The notes: generated from the letters alone by a model not told the origin. A stretch of 64,000 nt of DNA from Muribaculaceae bacterium (GCA_017427945.1 JAFRRT010000012.1:1-64000), one strand, 5' to 3'. Counted from the stretch's first letter, positions 26,065-34,281 are shown. Made by a program: numbers and translations.

Positions 26065-27507
26065 TTAATTACTGTGATCAAGCAGCATGTCAATCAGTGT
26101 GGTAACATCAGCAATGCTGACATTTGTATCACCATTGACATCTGCGCAGATAGGACATGCCGTTTCACTGTTGCCAAGCAGCAAGTCAATCAATGCAGTA
26201 ACATCAGCAATGCTGACTTTTTCGTCATGGTTAACGTCACCTGGTTGATATCCGTGGCCCTCGCCGGGCAAAGTCACCTCACGAACAACAGAGTTATAGG
26301 ACAAACCCGTATTCTGTTTTGTCTCCACATAATACTGATAGGTATTGCCAGGAGTCAAGCCCTCTACCGTATAGGTGGCACCGGGGAGATAATATGAGTG
26401 ACCCCACTCATCAAGAGCAGTGTTGGCTGGAACTACGTTTTGAACAAGAACTTCTTCCTGGGTAGCCTTGTCGATAACATGCAGGAAATAGCCACAACCC
26501 TCGCCAATGAAGTTATTGATGATTAATGTGTTCTCGGCGTTGCATGACCAGTCGGCAAGGAATGAGGTTGAAGTCACATTTTTAGCCTCTTGCAGCTGGG
26601 GATAAATCTCCATGTAGATGATATCTGAATTAGTGGTCTGTCCACCGTCGGTATAGTTGGTCTGGATACCAATACGCCAGGTAAAGAAGGGCTCTTCACC
26701 ATCTTCTACCACATTAGTCAAATCAAAGTGGATATCCCAGTATCCGATAGCACCATTAGGCTCTCTACTACTGTAAGGGAATTGAGTGATTGGCTCAGTG
26801 ACCTGACCTGGGAACAGCTCAGGGGTGAAGGTGAAGATCTGGTCATTGTCGGTATAAATGCTGAAGCTTACCTTTTCGGGATCCAAGATGGTATATTCTT
26901 CATCATTATAATACTTCTCAATGGTATAGTCGTCACCAACAAGATTTCCATCCATGTCTTCTGTAATTTCGTAACCAAAGTCAATACCAACAGGAGCTCC
27001 GAAATCAATGAATTCTGAAATGTCAGGATTGGCGGGCGTGGGAACTACTGTCTGCGGGAAGACCTCAGTATAGACGATGTTGGAGTAAGTCTTCGTGCCA
27101 TTTTCATTATATACTGCCTGGATGCCGATTCGCCAGGTGAAGAAGGGATCGAAACCTTCCCAGTTTGTGCGGTAGAAATAGGTGTGATTGCCATTGAAGT
27201 CATAGCCGTTTCCGGCATAAATCCAATAGTAAATCTCGGTCATGTCTGAGTACAGATCATTGGTATAGACCGAAGCCTCGAAGGTAAACAACTGGTCATT
27301 GTCGGTAAACACACGGAATCCCAGATTCTCTAAATCAGGCAACGCGTTGCCATCGACGTCGGTTGTGGGCAGTGAGTAATTGAGACGGCTTAAGCCATTC
27401 TCTGCGTGGCTGTCATACCATGACACATTGGTGGGATCGGCAGGCACCACTGCATAGGCATTTGCTGCTACGGCCAAGCCCATTAACATAAAGAAGAATT
27501 TTTTCAT
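26065..27507 (-). CDS. Secreted dockerin protein with duplicated beta domain and FN3
   Basis: 480 residues. Signal peptide at 1-19 (ending AYA). Two homologous modules, about 55-152 and 210-304, each contain a TDNDQ(L/I)FTF motif and, after a variable loop, FFTWRIGIQ with a closing (E)(V/I)(F/Y)PQ. A fibronectin-like domain lies at about 305-415 (YTVEGLTPGNTYQYYVETK). A dockerin pair ends the protein at 423-480 (GDVNHDEKVSIADVTALID and DVNGDTNVSIADVTTLID). I do not recognise the duplicated module. The dockerin is closely related to that of the neighbouring adhesin, suggesting a shared anchoring or assembly partner. A canonical promoter lies 50 bp upstream. Confidence 0.82.
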   Translation of the reverse strand: MKKFFFMLMGLAVAANAYAVVPADPTNVSWYDSHAENGLSRLNYSLPTTDVDGNALPDLENLGFRVFTDNDQLFTFEASVYTNDLYSDMTEIYYWIYAGNGYDFNGNHTYFYRTNWEGFDPFFTWRIGIQAVYNENGTKTYSNIVYTEVFPQTVVPTPANPDISEFIDFGAPVGIDFGYEITEDMDGNLVGDDYTIEKYYNDEEYTILDPEKVSFSIYTDNDQIFTFTPELFPGQVTEPITQFPYSSREPNGAIGYWDIHFDLTNVVEDGEEPFFTWRIGIQTNYTDGGQTTNSDIIYMEIYPQLQEAKNVTSTSFLADWSCNAENTLIINNFIGEGCGYFLHVIDKATQEEVLVQNVVPANTALDEWGHSYYLPGATYTVEGLTPGNTYQYYVETKQNTGLSYNSVVREVTLPGEGHGYQPGDVNHDEKVSIADVTALIDLLLGNSETACPICADVNGDTNVSIADVTTLIDMLLDHSN

Positions 27508-27557
27508 ATTAAAATAGTTTAAAAGATGAATAAATGTTTTGTTTATATTTCAACTTG

Positions 27558-27588
27558 CAAATTTATATTAAATTCCTGATAGTGACAA
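27558..27588 (-). promoter_or_regulatory. Canonical promoter for the FN3/dockerin gene
   Basis: Minus strand: TTG (complement of 27586-27588), a 20-bp spacer, TAAATTTG (complement of 27558-27565). Start codon 50 bp further. Confidence 0.7.
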
Positions 27589-27670
27589 CAAAAATGCAGA
27601 AAAACATGCATAATGCACACAGATTGATATCAGATTAAAGTGGCACCGAACGCATTGCTTGAAACATGGA

Positions 27671-27755
27671 ACGCTCGCTCTGCTCGCGGAAATCAATCAA
27701 ATTTATAATTAAATTATAATAAATAATTATGCTTAATTTCTCGCCCGCAGGGCGG
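27671..27755 (+). repeat. AT-rich palindrome-ended element, copy B3
   Basis: Starts ACGCTCGCTCTGCTCGCGG, nearly identical to the start of B1, followed by an AT core bounded by GGAAATCAATCAAATT and TTAATTTCTCG. It ends in a small hairpin (CGCCCGCAGGGCG). The preceding GAAACATGG also occurs, inverted, at the left edge of B2. Confidence 0.75.
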
Positions 27756-27803
27756 TTAAAGTAACTGTGGAGGGCCTTCGTTCAATTAGTGTAATTAGTA
27801 GTT

Positions 27804-28619
27804 TCAAATTAATGCGTCTTCAGTGATTTTGGCAGTCTTGGGGACAAGATAGGCGCTGACCTCATAAAGCATATAGATGGGCAGGAAGACAACCATCAGC
27901 GTGAACGGGTCGCCTGTGGGGGTAATGATAGCAGCAAGGACAAGCAATACAATAATAGCGTGACGGCGATAAGTGCGGAAGAAACCGCGATGCAACACGC
28001 CTAACGCCCCCAGCAGCCAAGCCAACAAGGGGAGTTCAAAGATGACACCCATGACAAAAATGAGCATCAGAAAGGTGTCCATATAGCTGTCAAGTGAAAT
28101 CTGGTTGGGCACGAGTTGGCTCACATGGTAATCAGCCAGGAATCGCAGCGTTACCGGGAAAACGACGAAATACCCTACTGCCACCCCGAGGAAAAACATG
28201 ATGCATCCAATTAAGAATGCCGTCCTAACGCCCTTTCTCTCACGAGGATAAAGGGCGGGGGCTACAAAGGTCCACAACTGGTACAGCACAAAGGGGAACG
28301 TCAACACCAGTGCCAGCCAGAACGATGACGACATGTGGATAAAGAACTGTGACGCCAGCTTGATGTTGATGAGCTCGACCTGAAAGCCCTCGGTGGTGAA
28401 CTGCGGCAACCACGACACCGATGAGGTCATGCGCTCAAACAGGCGGTAGAGCGCAAAGTCTCCGTGACAAGGGGCCAGAATCACCTGGTCGAACAAATAT
28501 GGCATGACGCAAAAAAGCCCGATGGTGGCCACCACCAGCACCACAACTATGCGGATCAGCACCGCGCGCAAGGCATCGATGTGGTCCCAAAAGGACATTT
28601 CCTGCAGCTGGTCTGCCAT
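27804..28619 (-). CDS. tatC: Sec-independent protein translocase TatC
   Basis: 271 residues with six membrane segments. The N-terminal SFWDHIDALRAVLIR is the conserved TatC cytoplasmic signature that contacts twin-arginine signals, and FVAPALYPRERKGV in the first cytoplasmic loop is also typical. TatC with TatA exports folded proteins across the inner membrane. The gene lies 78 bp downstream of tatA on the same strand, with a heptamer array between them, and they presumably form one operon. Confidence 0.95.
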   Translation of the reverse strand: MADQLQEMSFWDHIDALRAVLIRIVVVLVVATIGLFCVMPYLFDQVILAPCHGDFALYRLFERMTSSVSWLPQFTTEGFQVELINIKLASQFFIHMSSSFWLALVLTFPFVLYQLWTFVAPALYPRERKGVRTAFLIGCIMFFLGVAVGYFVVFPVTLRFLADYHVSQLVPNQISLDSYMDTFLMLIFVMGVIFELPLLAWLLGALGVLHRGFFRTYRRHAIIVLLVLAAIITPTGDPFTLMVVFLPIYMLYEVSAYLVPKTAKITEDALI

Positions 28620-28667
28620 TTTTTAATCGCCAGTCCCTTGCTTTAAGGCCCTATAATTATTATCGTC

Positions 28668-28700
28668 CCTAAAGCCTAACACCTAATGTCTAAAACCTTA
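28668..28700 (-). repeat. Heptamer array between tatA and tatC
   Basis: CCTA at 28668, 28675 and 28682, then TCTA at 28689 and CCTT at 28696, all 7 bp apart. On the minus strand the array begins within the stop codon of tatA. Confidence 0.8.
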
Positions 28701-28916
28701 ATCTTTCTTGTCGGGTTTGTCGAGTTCATCAAGGGGCTTTTTGAGCTCGTCTTCAACCTCATTCATGCCCTGCTTGAAGCTCTTGACACCCTTGCCCAGG
28801 CCACGCATGAGTTCGGGAATCTTCCTGCCGCCGAAGAGCAACAGAATGATAGCCACGATGACGATAACCTCGCCGGTTCCAAGATTAAAAAGCGCTAAAA
28901 TACCGTTCAGTGTCAT
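28698..28916 (-). CDS. tatA: Sec-independent protein translocase TatA
   Basis: 72 residues from the ATG at 28916 (MTLNGILALFNLGTGE). Longer in-frame starts lie upstream of the promoter box at 28951 and are rejected. One membrane helix (about 14-32), then the FGG hinge (LLLFGGRKIPELM) and an amphipathic helix with RGLGKGVKSFKQG, and an acidic/basic tail, as in TatA/TatE. It oligomerises to form the Tat pore with TatC, whose gene follows. Confidence 0.95.
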   Translation of the reverse strand: MTLNGILALFNLGTGEVIVIVAIILLLFGGRKIPELMRGLGKGVKSFKQGMNEVEDELKKPLDELDKPDKKD

Positions 28917-28950
28917 TTTAATTACTTGTTTTAATATTCTTGTAGATGGG

Positions 28951-28958
28951 CAAAGATA
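28951..28958 (-). promoter_or_regulatory. -7 box (TATCTTTG) for tatAC
   Basis: Complement of 28951-28958 reads TATCTTTG, 34 bp before the tatA start. It lies about 50 bp from the divergent ptb promoter. Confidence 0.6.
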
Positions 28959-28987
28959 GTCATTTTTTTTAAGTTGTTGAAAAAAAA

Positions 28988-29019
28988 TTGTGCCATGTGG
29001 CAAAAATGTAGTACTTTTG
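28988..29019 (+). promoter_or_regulatory. Promoter for ptb-buk
   Basis: TTG at 28988-28990, a 21-bp spacer and TACTTTTG at 29012-29019. ATG follows 39 bp later. Confidence 0.7.
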
Positions 29020-29058
29020 GGCATCGAAAACCATTAATGACATTATTACCTGATTGAT

Positions 29059-29970
29059 ATGAATACCATTAAGAATTTTGATGAGCTGCTCGCTCATCTC
29101 AAAGAGAACAACGTCAAGAAACGTGTTGCTGTAGTTTGGCCCGCCGACGAGAAAACTCCCGCCGCTTGTGCTCAAGCCCTTGAAGCCGGATTCATCGAAG
29201 CCATCTTTGTGGGTTGCCAGGACAAGCTCGAAGCCAACGAGACCCTCAAACCCTTTGCCGACAACATCAGTTATGTTGATGCCACCGATGCCGACGACGC
29301 TGCCGCCAAGGCTGTCGCCCTCGTGCGTGAAGGTAAGGCCGACGTGTTGATGAAAGGCTTGATCAACACCGACAACCTGCTGCGTGCCGTCCTCAACAAG
29401 GAGACCGGCATCCTGCCCAAGGGAAATGTGTTGACCCATGCCGCCGTAGCATCGATTCCCAGCTATCACAAGTTCTTGATTTTCACCGATGCAGCTGTAA
29501 TTCCCTACCCCAACCGCGAACAGCGTGTCGAGATGGTGAAGTACATGTCGAATGTGGCCCGCAGCTTTGGTATCGAGGAGCCCAAGGTGGCGCTGATTCA
29601 CTGCACCGAGAAGGTAAACGGCAAGCATTTCCCCTTCACCGAGGATTATCCCGTGATCATCGACATGGCTCGCAACGGAGAGCTGGGCAAGTGCATTGTT
29701 GACGGACCGCTCGACGCCAAGTGCGCATGCAGCATGCACGCTATGGAAGCCAAGGGCCTGACATCTCCCCTCATGGGCGACAGTGACGTGCTCATCATGC
29801 CCGACATCGAGGCAGGTAACGTATTCTATAAAGCCATTACCCTGTTTGCAGGTGCAAGCACCGCCGGACTGTTGCTGGGTGCCAAGTGCCCCGCCGTGGT
29901 TCCCTCGCGTGCCGACAGCGCCCAGTCCAAGTTCTACAGCCTTGCTGTAGCCACCATGGCAGCAGAGTAA
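29059..29970 (+). CDS. ptb: Phosphate butyryltransferase (phosphate acyltransferase family)
   Basis: 303 residues, the Ptb length, in the phosphate acetyl/butyryl transferase family. Recognisable stretches are VLMKGLINTDNLLRAVL, GILPKGNVLTHAAV and the C-terminal ADSAQSKFYSLAVA. The enzyme swaps CoA for phosphate on butyryl-CoA, or on related branched acyl-CoAs. The butyrate kinase gene follows 78 bp downstream; the pair would give ATP and butyrate. The acyl chain used cannot be read from sequence. The gap between the genes carries two heptamer arrays. Confidence 0.9.
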   Translation: MNTIKNFDELLAHLKENNVKKRVAVVWPADEKTPAACAQALEAGFIEAIFVGCQDKLEANETLKPFADNISYVDATDADDAAAKAVALVREGKADVLMKGLINTDNLLRAVLNKETGILPKGNVLTHAAVASIPSYHKFLIFTDAAVIPYPNREQRVEMVKYMSNVARSFGIEEPKVALIHCTEKVNGKHFPFTEDYPVIIDMARNGELGKCIVDGPLDAKCACSMHAMEAKGLTSPLMGDSDVLIMPDIEAGNVFYKAITLFAGASTAGLLLGAKCPAVVPSRADSAQSKFYSLAVATMAAE

Positions 29971-29985
29971 TTAGGCATTAGGTAA
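29968..29985 (+). repeat. Heptamer repeats directly after the ptb stop
   Basis: Stop TAA (29968-29970) followed by TAGGCAT (29972) and TAGGTAA (29979) in 7-bp phase. Confidence 0.7.
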
Positions 29986-30023
29986 TTCTATATCACGTGC
30001 ATTTAAACGTTTAGACAAAACTA

Positions 30024-30043
30024 TTAACTATTAACTGTTAACT
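30024..30043 (+). repeat. TTAACTN heptamer array before buk
   Basis: TTAACT at 30024, 30031 and 30038, exactly 7 bp apart, ending 5 bp before the buk start codon. It differs in sequence from the TAGGNNT arrays but has the same period. Confidence 0.75.
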
Positions 30044-30048
30044 ATAAA

Positions 30049-31104
30049 ATGATTATCTTAGTCATTAATCCCGGATCCACATCCACCAAGATGGCTGTCG
30101 TTGAAGACGGTGAACCCCGCTTGATTAAAGTCATCAGGCATGCGCCCGAAGAACTCGCTCCGTATGCCAAGATTACCGACCAGTTTGACTTCCGCCGCCA
30201 AATGATTGTCGGCGAGCTTGAGAAAGCCGGTATCCCCATTAAATTTGATGCTGTTGTAGCTCGTGGTGGCCTTACCAAGCCGCTTCCCGGTGGCGTTTAT
30301 GCCGTCGACGAGAACATGATTCAGGCAACTCATGCCAGTGACCACCAGCACGCTTGCGACCTGGGTTGTGTCATCGCCCGCGAGATTGCCAAGGGCCTGG
30401 GTTGTCCCTGCTATATCGCTGACCCCGTCGTAACCGATGAGCTGAACGATTATGCCCGCATTTGCGGATTACCCATGTTCCAGCGTCAAAGCATCTGGCA
30501 TGCCTTGAACCAGCGTGCTATCGCCCGTCGTTATGCCAAGGAGAACAACAAACGCTATGAGGACCTGAACCTCATCGTTGCCCACTTGGGTGGCGGCATC
30601 TCGGTGGCAGCCCATGATCATGGCCGTGCTGTTGACGTGAACAACGCCCTGGACGGTGAAGGTCCGTTCTCGCCCGAGCGTGCCGGAAGCCTTCCTGCCC
30701 GTGATTTGGTTAATTTGTGCTTTAGCGGAGAATATACCAAAGAAGAAATCGTCAAGATGCTCAGCGGCAAGGGTGGCGTGAATGCACATCTGGGAACTAC
30801 CGATATGATTGAGGTGGAGAATCGCATCAAAGCCGGTGACGAACATGCCAAGCTCATTATCGACGCCATGATTTATCATGTGGCAAAAGCCATCGCCGAG
30901 AAGGGTGCTGTGCTGTGCGGCAAGATTGACGCCATCATCATTACCGGAGGCATCGCCTATTGGAAGTACATTGTCGATGAGCTCAACAAGCGCATTGGCT
31001 GGATGGCTCCTGTTGCTGTTTATCCCGGTGAAGATGAAATGTCGGCACTCGCAGCCAATGCCGCTGCTGTGCTGAATGGAGAAATTGAGGTAAAGACGTA
31101 CTGA
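30049..31104 (+). CDS. buk: Butyrate kinase
   Basis: 351 residues of the acetate/butyrate kinase (ASKHA) fold. The N-terminal phosphate motif is VINPGSTSTKMAV; later VAHLGGGISVAAH and IIITGGIAYWKY are the family nucleotide-binding signatures. It transfers phosphate from butyryl-phosphate to ADP. Downstream of ptb and followed by an intrinsic terminator, so the two form a compact operon. Branched-chain acyl phosphates are alternative substrates in some relatives. Confidence 0.93.
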   Translation: MIILVINPGSTSTKMAVVEDGEPRLIKVIRHAPEELAPYAKITDQFDFRRQMIVGELEKAGIPIKFDAVVARGGLTKPLPGGVYAVDENMIQATHASDHQHACDLGCVIAREIAKGLGCPCYIADPVVTDELNDYARICGLPMFQRQSIWHALNQRAIARRYAKENNKRYEDLNLIVAHLGGGISVAAHDHGRAVDVNNALDGEGPFSPERAGSLPARDLVNLCFSGEYTKEEIVKMLSGKGGVNAHLGTTDMIEVENRIKAGDEHAKLIIDAMIYHVAKAIAEKGAVLCGKIDAIIITGGIAYWKYIVDELNKRIGWMAPVAVYPGEDEMSALAANAAAVLNGEIEVKTY

Positions 31105-31132
31105 TTACGCGCGGTCTTATACTGATTAAACG

Positions 31133-31172
31133 ACAACTGGTGCCCCCAATGGAGGTACCAGTTGTTGTTCTA
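31133..31172 (+). terminator. Terminator between buk and the convergent glmM gene
   Basis: ACAACTGGT (31133-31141) pairs with ACCAGTTGT (31157-31165), followed by TGTTCTATTTT. It may also serve the minus-strand gene ending at 31193. Confidence 0.75.
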
Positions 31173-31192
31173 TTTTATGTGTCCTGATGTTA

Positions 31193-32581
31193 TCAGGAAA
31201 TCATCGACAAGACAATCTGTTTGATGTCTTCGCCCAGGCGTTCAGCATCCTGCATGGTGTGGGCCTCGCTGTAGATGCGAATGATGGGCTCGGTATTGCT
31301 CTTGCGCAGATGTACCCAACTGTCGGCAAAGTCAATCTTTACACCGTCGATGGTTGACATCTGCTCACCTTGATAACGCTCTTCAACGGCCTTGAGAATG
31401 GCGTCAACGTCCATTCCGGGCTGGAGTTCCAGCTTTGTTTTGGCAATGCTGTACTGCGGGTAGGTCTTTTTAAGTTCGCTCACGGTCTTGCCGCTTTTAG
31501 CAAGCAAAGAAAGGAACAAGGCCACGCCCACCAGGGCGTCACGGCCATAATGGCTGGCGGGATAGATGACACCGCCATTGCCCTCGCCGCCGATGACGGC
31601 ACCGGTACGGCGCATCTCGGTAGTGACATTGACCTCACCCACTGCAGCGGCAGTATAAGAGCAACCGTGATTGTTGGTCACATCACGCAGGGCGCGCGAT
31701 GAGGACAGATTGCTGACGGTAGCACCGGGAGTATGTGACAACACATAATCGGCAACAGCCACAAGTGTGTATTCCTCGACAAAGAATTCGCCGTTTTCCA
31801 TCACAATGGCCAGACGGTCCACATCGGGGTCCACTACAAAGCCCACATCGGCTTTGCCCTGACGCATGAAGTCACTTATGGCAGTGAGATTCTCAGGAAT
31901 AGGCTCCGGAGTGTGTCCAAAGTTTCCAGTGGGGTCACAGAACAGTTTCTCCACACGCTTGACGCCCAATGCTTCAAGCAGTTGCGGGATGGCAACGCCA
32001 CCCACCGAGTTCACTGCATCGACAGCGACGGTAAAGTCGGCTTTACGTATCGCCTCCACATCCACGAGGTCGAGCGACAGCACGTGGTCAATGTGGCGCC
32101 TGAGCCAGGTGTAGTTCTTTTGCTCGCGGCCCAGATGGTCAACGTCGGCATATTCAAAGTCCTCGGCTTCGGCCAGTCGCAGCACTTCCTTTCCCTCGGC
32201 ATCGGTAAGGAATTCACCGTTATGATTGAGAAGCTTCAACGCATTCCACTGCTTGGGGTTATGGCTGGCGGTGATGATGATACCACCACAGGCATGTTCT
32301 CCCACAACGGCAAGTTCGGTAGTAGGGGTAGTGGCGAGTCCGATGTTAACCACATCAAAACCCATTCCCATGAGTGTTCCCACAACGGTATTAAGCACCA
32401 TGCGGCCCGAAATGCGCGCATCACGGCCGACAACAATCACGTTGGAATCAACGGGCGAATTGCGGCGCATAAATGTGGCGTAAGCCGAAGTGAACTTGAC
32501 GATATCGAGCGGAGAGAGGCCATCGCCGGCACTGCCTCCTATCGTGCCGCGAATACCTGAAATAGACTTGATGAGTGACAT
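31193..32581 (-). CDS. glmM: Phosphoglucosamine mutase / phosphohexomutase
   Basis: 462 residues of the alpha-D-phosphohexomutase family. The catalytic phosphoserine loop TASHNPKQWNALK places Ser at residue 106. The metal loop is DPDVDRLAIV, the sugar loop GGEGNGGVIYP, and the C-terminal phosphate loop RKSNTEPIIRIYSEA. GlmM converts glucosamine 6-phosphate to glucosamine 1-phosphate for cell-wall UDP-GlcNAc. Phosphoglucomutase or phosphomannomutase activity is possible. It follows the DHH phosphoesterase and DUF4827 genes with a 32-bp gap, without a visible promoter of its own. Confidence 0.85.
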   Translation of the reverse strand: MSLIKSISGIRGTIGGSAGDGLSPLDIVKFTSAYATFMRRNSPVDSNVIVVGRDARISGRMVLNTVVGTLMGMGFDVVNIGLATTPTTELAVVGEHACGGIIITASHNPKQWNALKLLNHNGEFLTDAEGKEVLRLAEAEDFEYADVDHLGREQKNYTWLRRHIDHVLSLDLVDVEAIRKADFTVAVDAVNSVGGVAIPQLLEALGVKRVEKLFCDPTGNFGHTPEPIPENLTAISDFMRQGKADVGFVVDPDVDRLAIVMENGEFFVEEYTLVAVADYVLSHTPGATVSNLSSSRALRDVTNNHGCSYTAAAVGEVNVTTEMRRTGAVIGGEGNGGVIYPASHYGRDALVGVALFLSLLAKSGKTVSELKKTYPQYSIAKTKLELQPGMDVDAILKAVEERYQGEQMSTIDGVKIDFADSWVHLRKSNTEPIIRIYSEAHTMQDAERLGEDIKQIVLSMIS

Positions 32582-32613
32582 ATTGAATGTTTAGAATAGA
32601 TTATTGTGGCCTA

Positions 32614-33192
32614 TTAAATCTGACTGTGGAAATAGCGCACATGATAGAAGAACGGGGTGACATAGGAAATCTCGTTGGTGAAGCCATACTGTGACTTGAT
32701 GATGAGATTGACCTCACACTCCACACCCAGGAATAAGAGAGGGAACTGCAAGCCGTAGCCCCATTGCGAAGACGAGGGCAAGGTATAGTCGGCATAGTTG
32801 AATGTGCAGGACATGGCATCCATCGATGTCTCGTTACCGCTATAAACCGTCCAGGTACCGTCGGCATACCATGTGGAGAGGTTGTAACGTGAGTAACGGA
32901 AATAGATGGGTTCACCGGTTTTTGCCTTGTCGTTCACCTTGTCGCCGGCATTCAGGACCTGCATATAGACATTGCCGTCAACGTCAATGCGGTAAAACGG
33001 TGCGTTCTCCCCTACCTCAAAGACCGAATCCTCAGGGATTGACATTACCACACGGTGATTAGCAAGATAGGCGTTCACTGCATTGCGCTCCTCATTGAGG
33101 CGGTCGGCATAACTCTGGTCATCGTTGCATGCCGAGAGCATTACGATGGCAAACAGACCCAGTAATAAACTGTAATTGAAAACTCTTTTCAT
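32614..33192 (-). CDS. DUF4827 lipoprotein
   Basis: 192 residues with a lipobox MLSAC (Cys22). The segment SYADRLNEERNAVNAYL, then DGNVYMQVLNAGD and IYFRYSRYNLSTW, matches DUF4827, a Bacteroidales envelope lipoprotein family of FKBP-like appearance and unknown function. Its start codon shares a base with the stop of the DHH phosphoesterase gene (TAATG), so translation is probably coupled. Confidence 0.85.
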   Translation of the reverse strand: MKRVFNYSLLLGLFAIVMLSACNDDQSYADRLNEERNAVNAYLANHRVVMSIPEDSVFEVGENAPFYRIDVDGNVYMQVLNAGDKVNDKAKTGEPIYFRYSRYNLSTWYADGTWTVYSGNETSMDAMSCTFNYADYTLPSSSQWGYGLQFPLLFLGVECEVNLIIKSQYGFTNEISYVTPFFYHVRYFHSQI

Positions 33193-34247
33193 TATTGTTG
33201 TTCTTGTGTTGATTGTTCTACTGTATCGGTTTCGGGAAAGAGGTCGGCAAGTACCTGATGGAAGATGGCAACGGCCTCATCAAGCGTTCCTGCCACTTCG
33301 CCGCCAGCGGCATTGAAATGGCCGCCACCGTTGAAATAATGGGAGCAAATGTCACTCACCGAGAAATTGCCCTGTGAGCGGCAAGAAACCTTGATTTTGT
33401 CGGGGTCCTCGCGTAAAAAGACACTCCAATAAATCTCAGGAATGGCAAGCGGCTTGTTCACCAACGACTCGGTGTCACCCCGAGAGTAATTGAAGCGTTC
33501 CAGTTCTTCCTTGTTCAAAACGATGAGTGCGGCTCCTTGTTTGGGGAACAACTGCATCTTCTCGCTCAGGGCATAGCCCTGCAGGCGCACGCTGTCGGCA
33601 CTAAAGGTGTTAATCGCCTTGTTGTAGAGCATAACGCGGTCGATGCGCCGCCGCATGACAGATGCCAAAATCTCATAAAACTCGGGGGAGTCGCAACTAT
33701 AGGCAAAGCCACCAGTGTCGGTCGTTAAGCCGACATACAGGCAACTCGCTGCAAGGCGGTCCATAAGACGTAACTCTCCCATCTGCAAGAGGACACGGAA
33801 GACCAGTTCGCATGTCGATGATGCTTCGGGATGCGAGATGGAGAGGTCAAAGATGTCTTCAGGGTCAAGATGGTGGTCTATGAGCACACGCGGAACAGTG
33901 AGCTGTTCGATGATTTCCCCCACCCTGTCGATGCGTTTCAGAGAATTGAAATCGAGGCAAAAGATGAGCTGTGCCTCATTCAGCACACGGCGAACACGCG
34001 CCTCATGCTTAGTGAACACGGCAATCTCCCACACTCCGGGAATGAATTCCAGGGACCTGGGCACCATGTCGGGCGTCACCACCGATGCGTTCTTGCCCAT
34101 ACGGCGCAGGACATGACACAGGGCCAACGACGAGCCAAGGGCGTCACCGTCGGGCGACTTGTGGCACGTGATGGCGATGTTGTTCACGCCGTTGATGAGC
34201 TCACGCAGCTTCTCGATCTTATTCTCGTCAATGATAGGACTAACCAT
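33192..34247 (-). CDS. DHH/DHHA1-family phosphoesterase (NrnA-like)
   Basis: 351 residues. The DHH motifs are ITCHKSPDGDALGSSLA, FCLDFN and IDHHLDPED. The C-terminal DHHA1 domain contains SVSDICSHYFNGGGHFNAAGG, typical of bifunctional oligoribonuclease and pAp-phosphatase NrnA. It is expected to degrade nanoRNA or pAp with Mn2+. It heads an operon with the DUF4827 and phosphohexomutase genes. The -7 box lies 27 bp upstream of the start. Confidence 0.92.
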   Translation of the reverse strand: MVSPIIDENKIEKLRELINGVNNIAITCHKSPDGDALGSSLALCHVLRRMGKNASVVTPDMVPRSLEFIPGVWEIAVFTKHEARVRRVLNEAQLIFCLDFNSLKRIDRVGEIIEQLTVPRVLIDHHLDPEDIFDLSISHPEASSTCELVFRVLLQMGELRLMDRLAASCLYVGLTTDTGGFAYSCDSPEFYEILASVMRRRIDRVMLYNKAINTFSADSVRLQGYALSEKMQLFPKQGAALIVLNKEELERFNYSRGDTESLVNKPLAIPEIYWSVFLREDPDKIKVSCRSQGNFSVSDICSHYFNGGGHFNAAGGEVAGTLDEAVAIFHQVLADLFPETDTVEQSTQEQQ

Positions 34248-34273
34248 AAAGCCTTTTTCATCGCTTTAATCTG

Positions 34274-34281
34274 CAAAATTA
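34274..34281 (-). promoter_or_regulatory. -7 box (TAATTTTG) for the DHH-DUF4827-glmM operon
   Basis: Complement of 34274-34281 reads TAATTTTG, 27 bp upstream of the start; no well-spaced -33 element. Confidence 0.5.

Larger units (their letters stand above)
27508..27803. other. Intergenic region with repeat element B3
   Basis: Holds the dockerin-gene promoter, repeat element B3 and, next to the tatC stop, two ACTAATT-type repeats on the minus strand. No gene seen. Confidence 0.6.
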
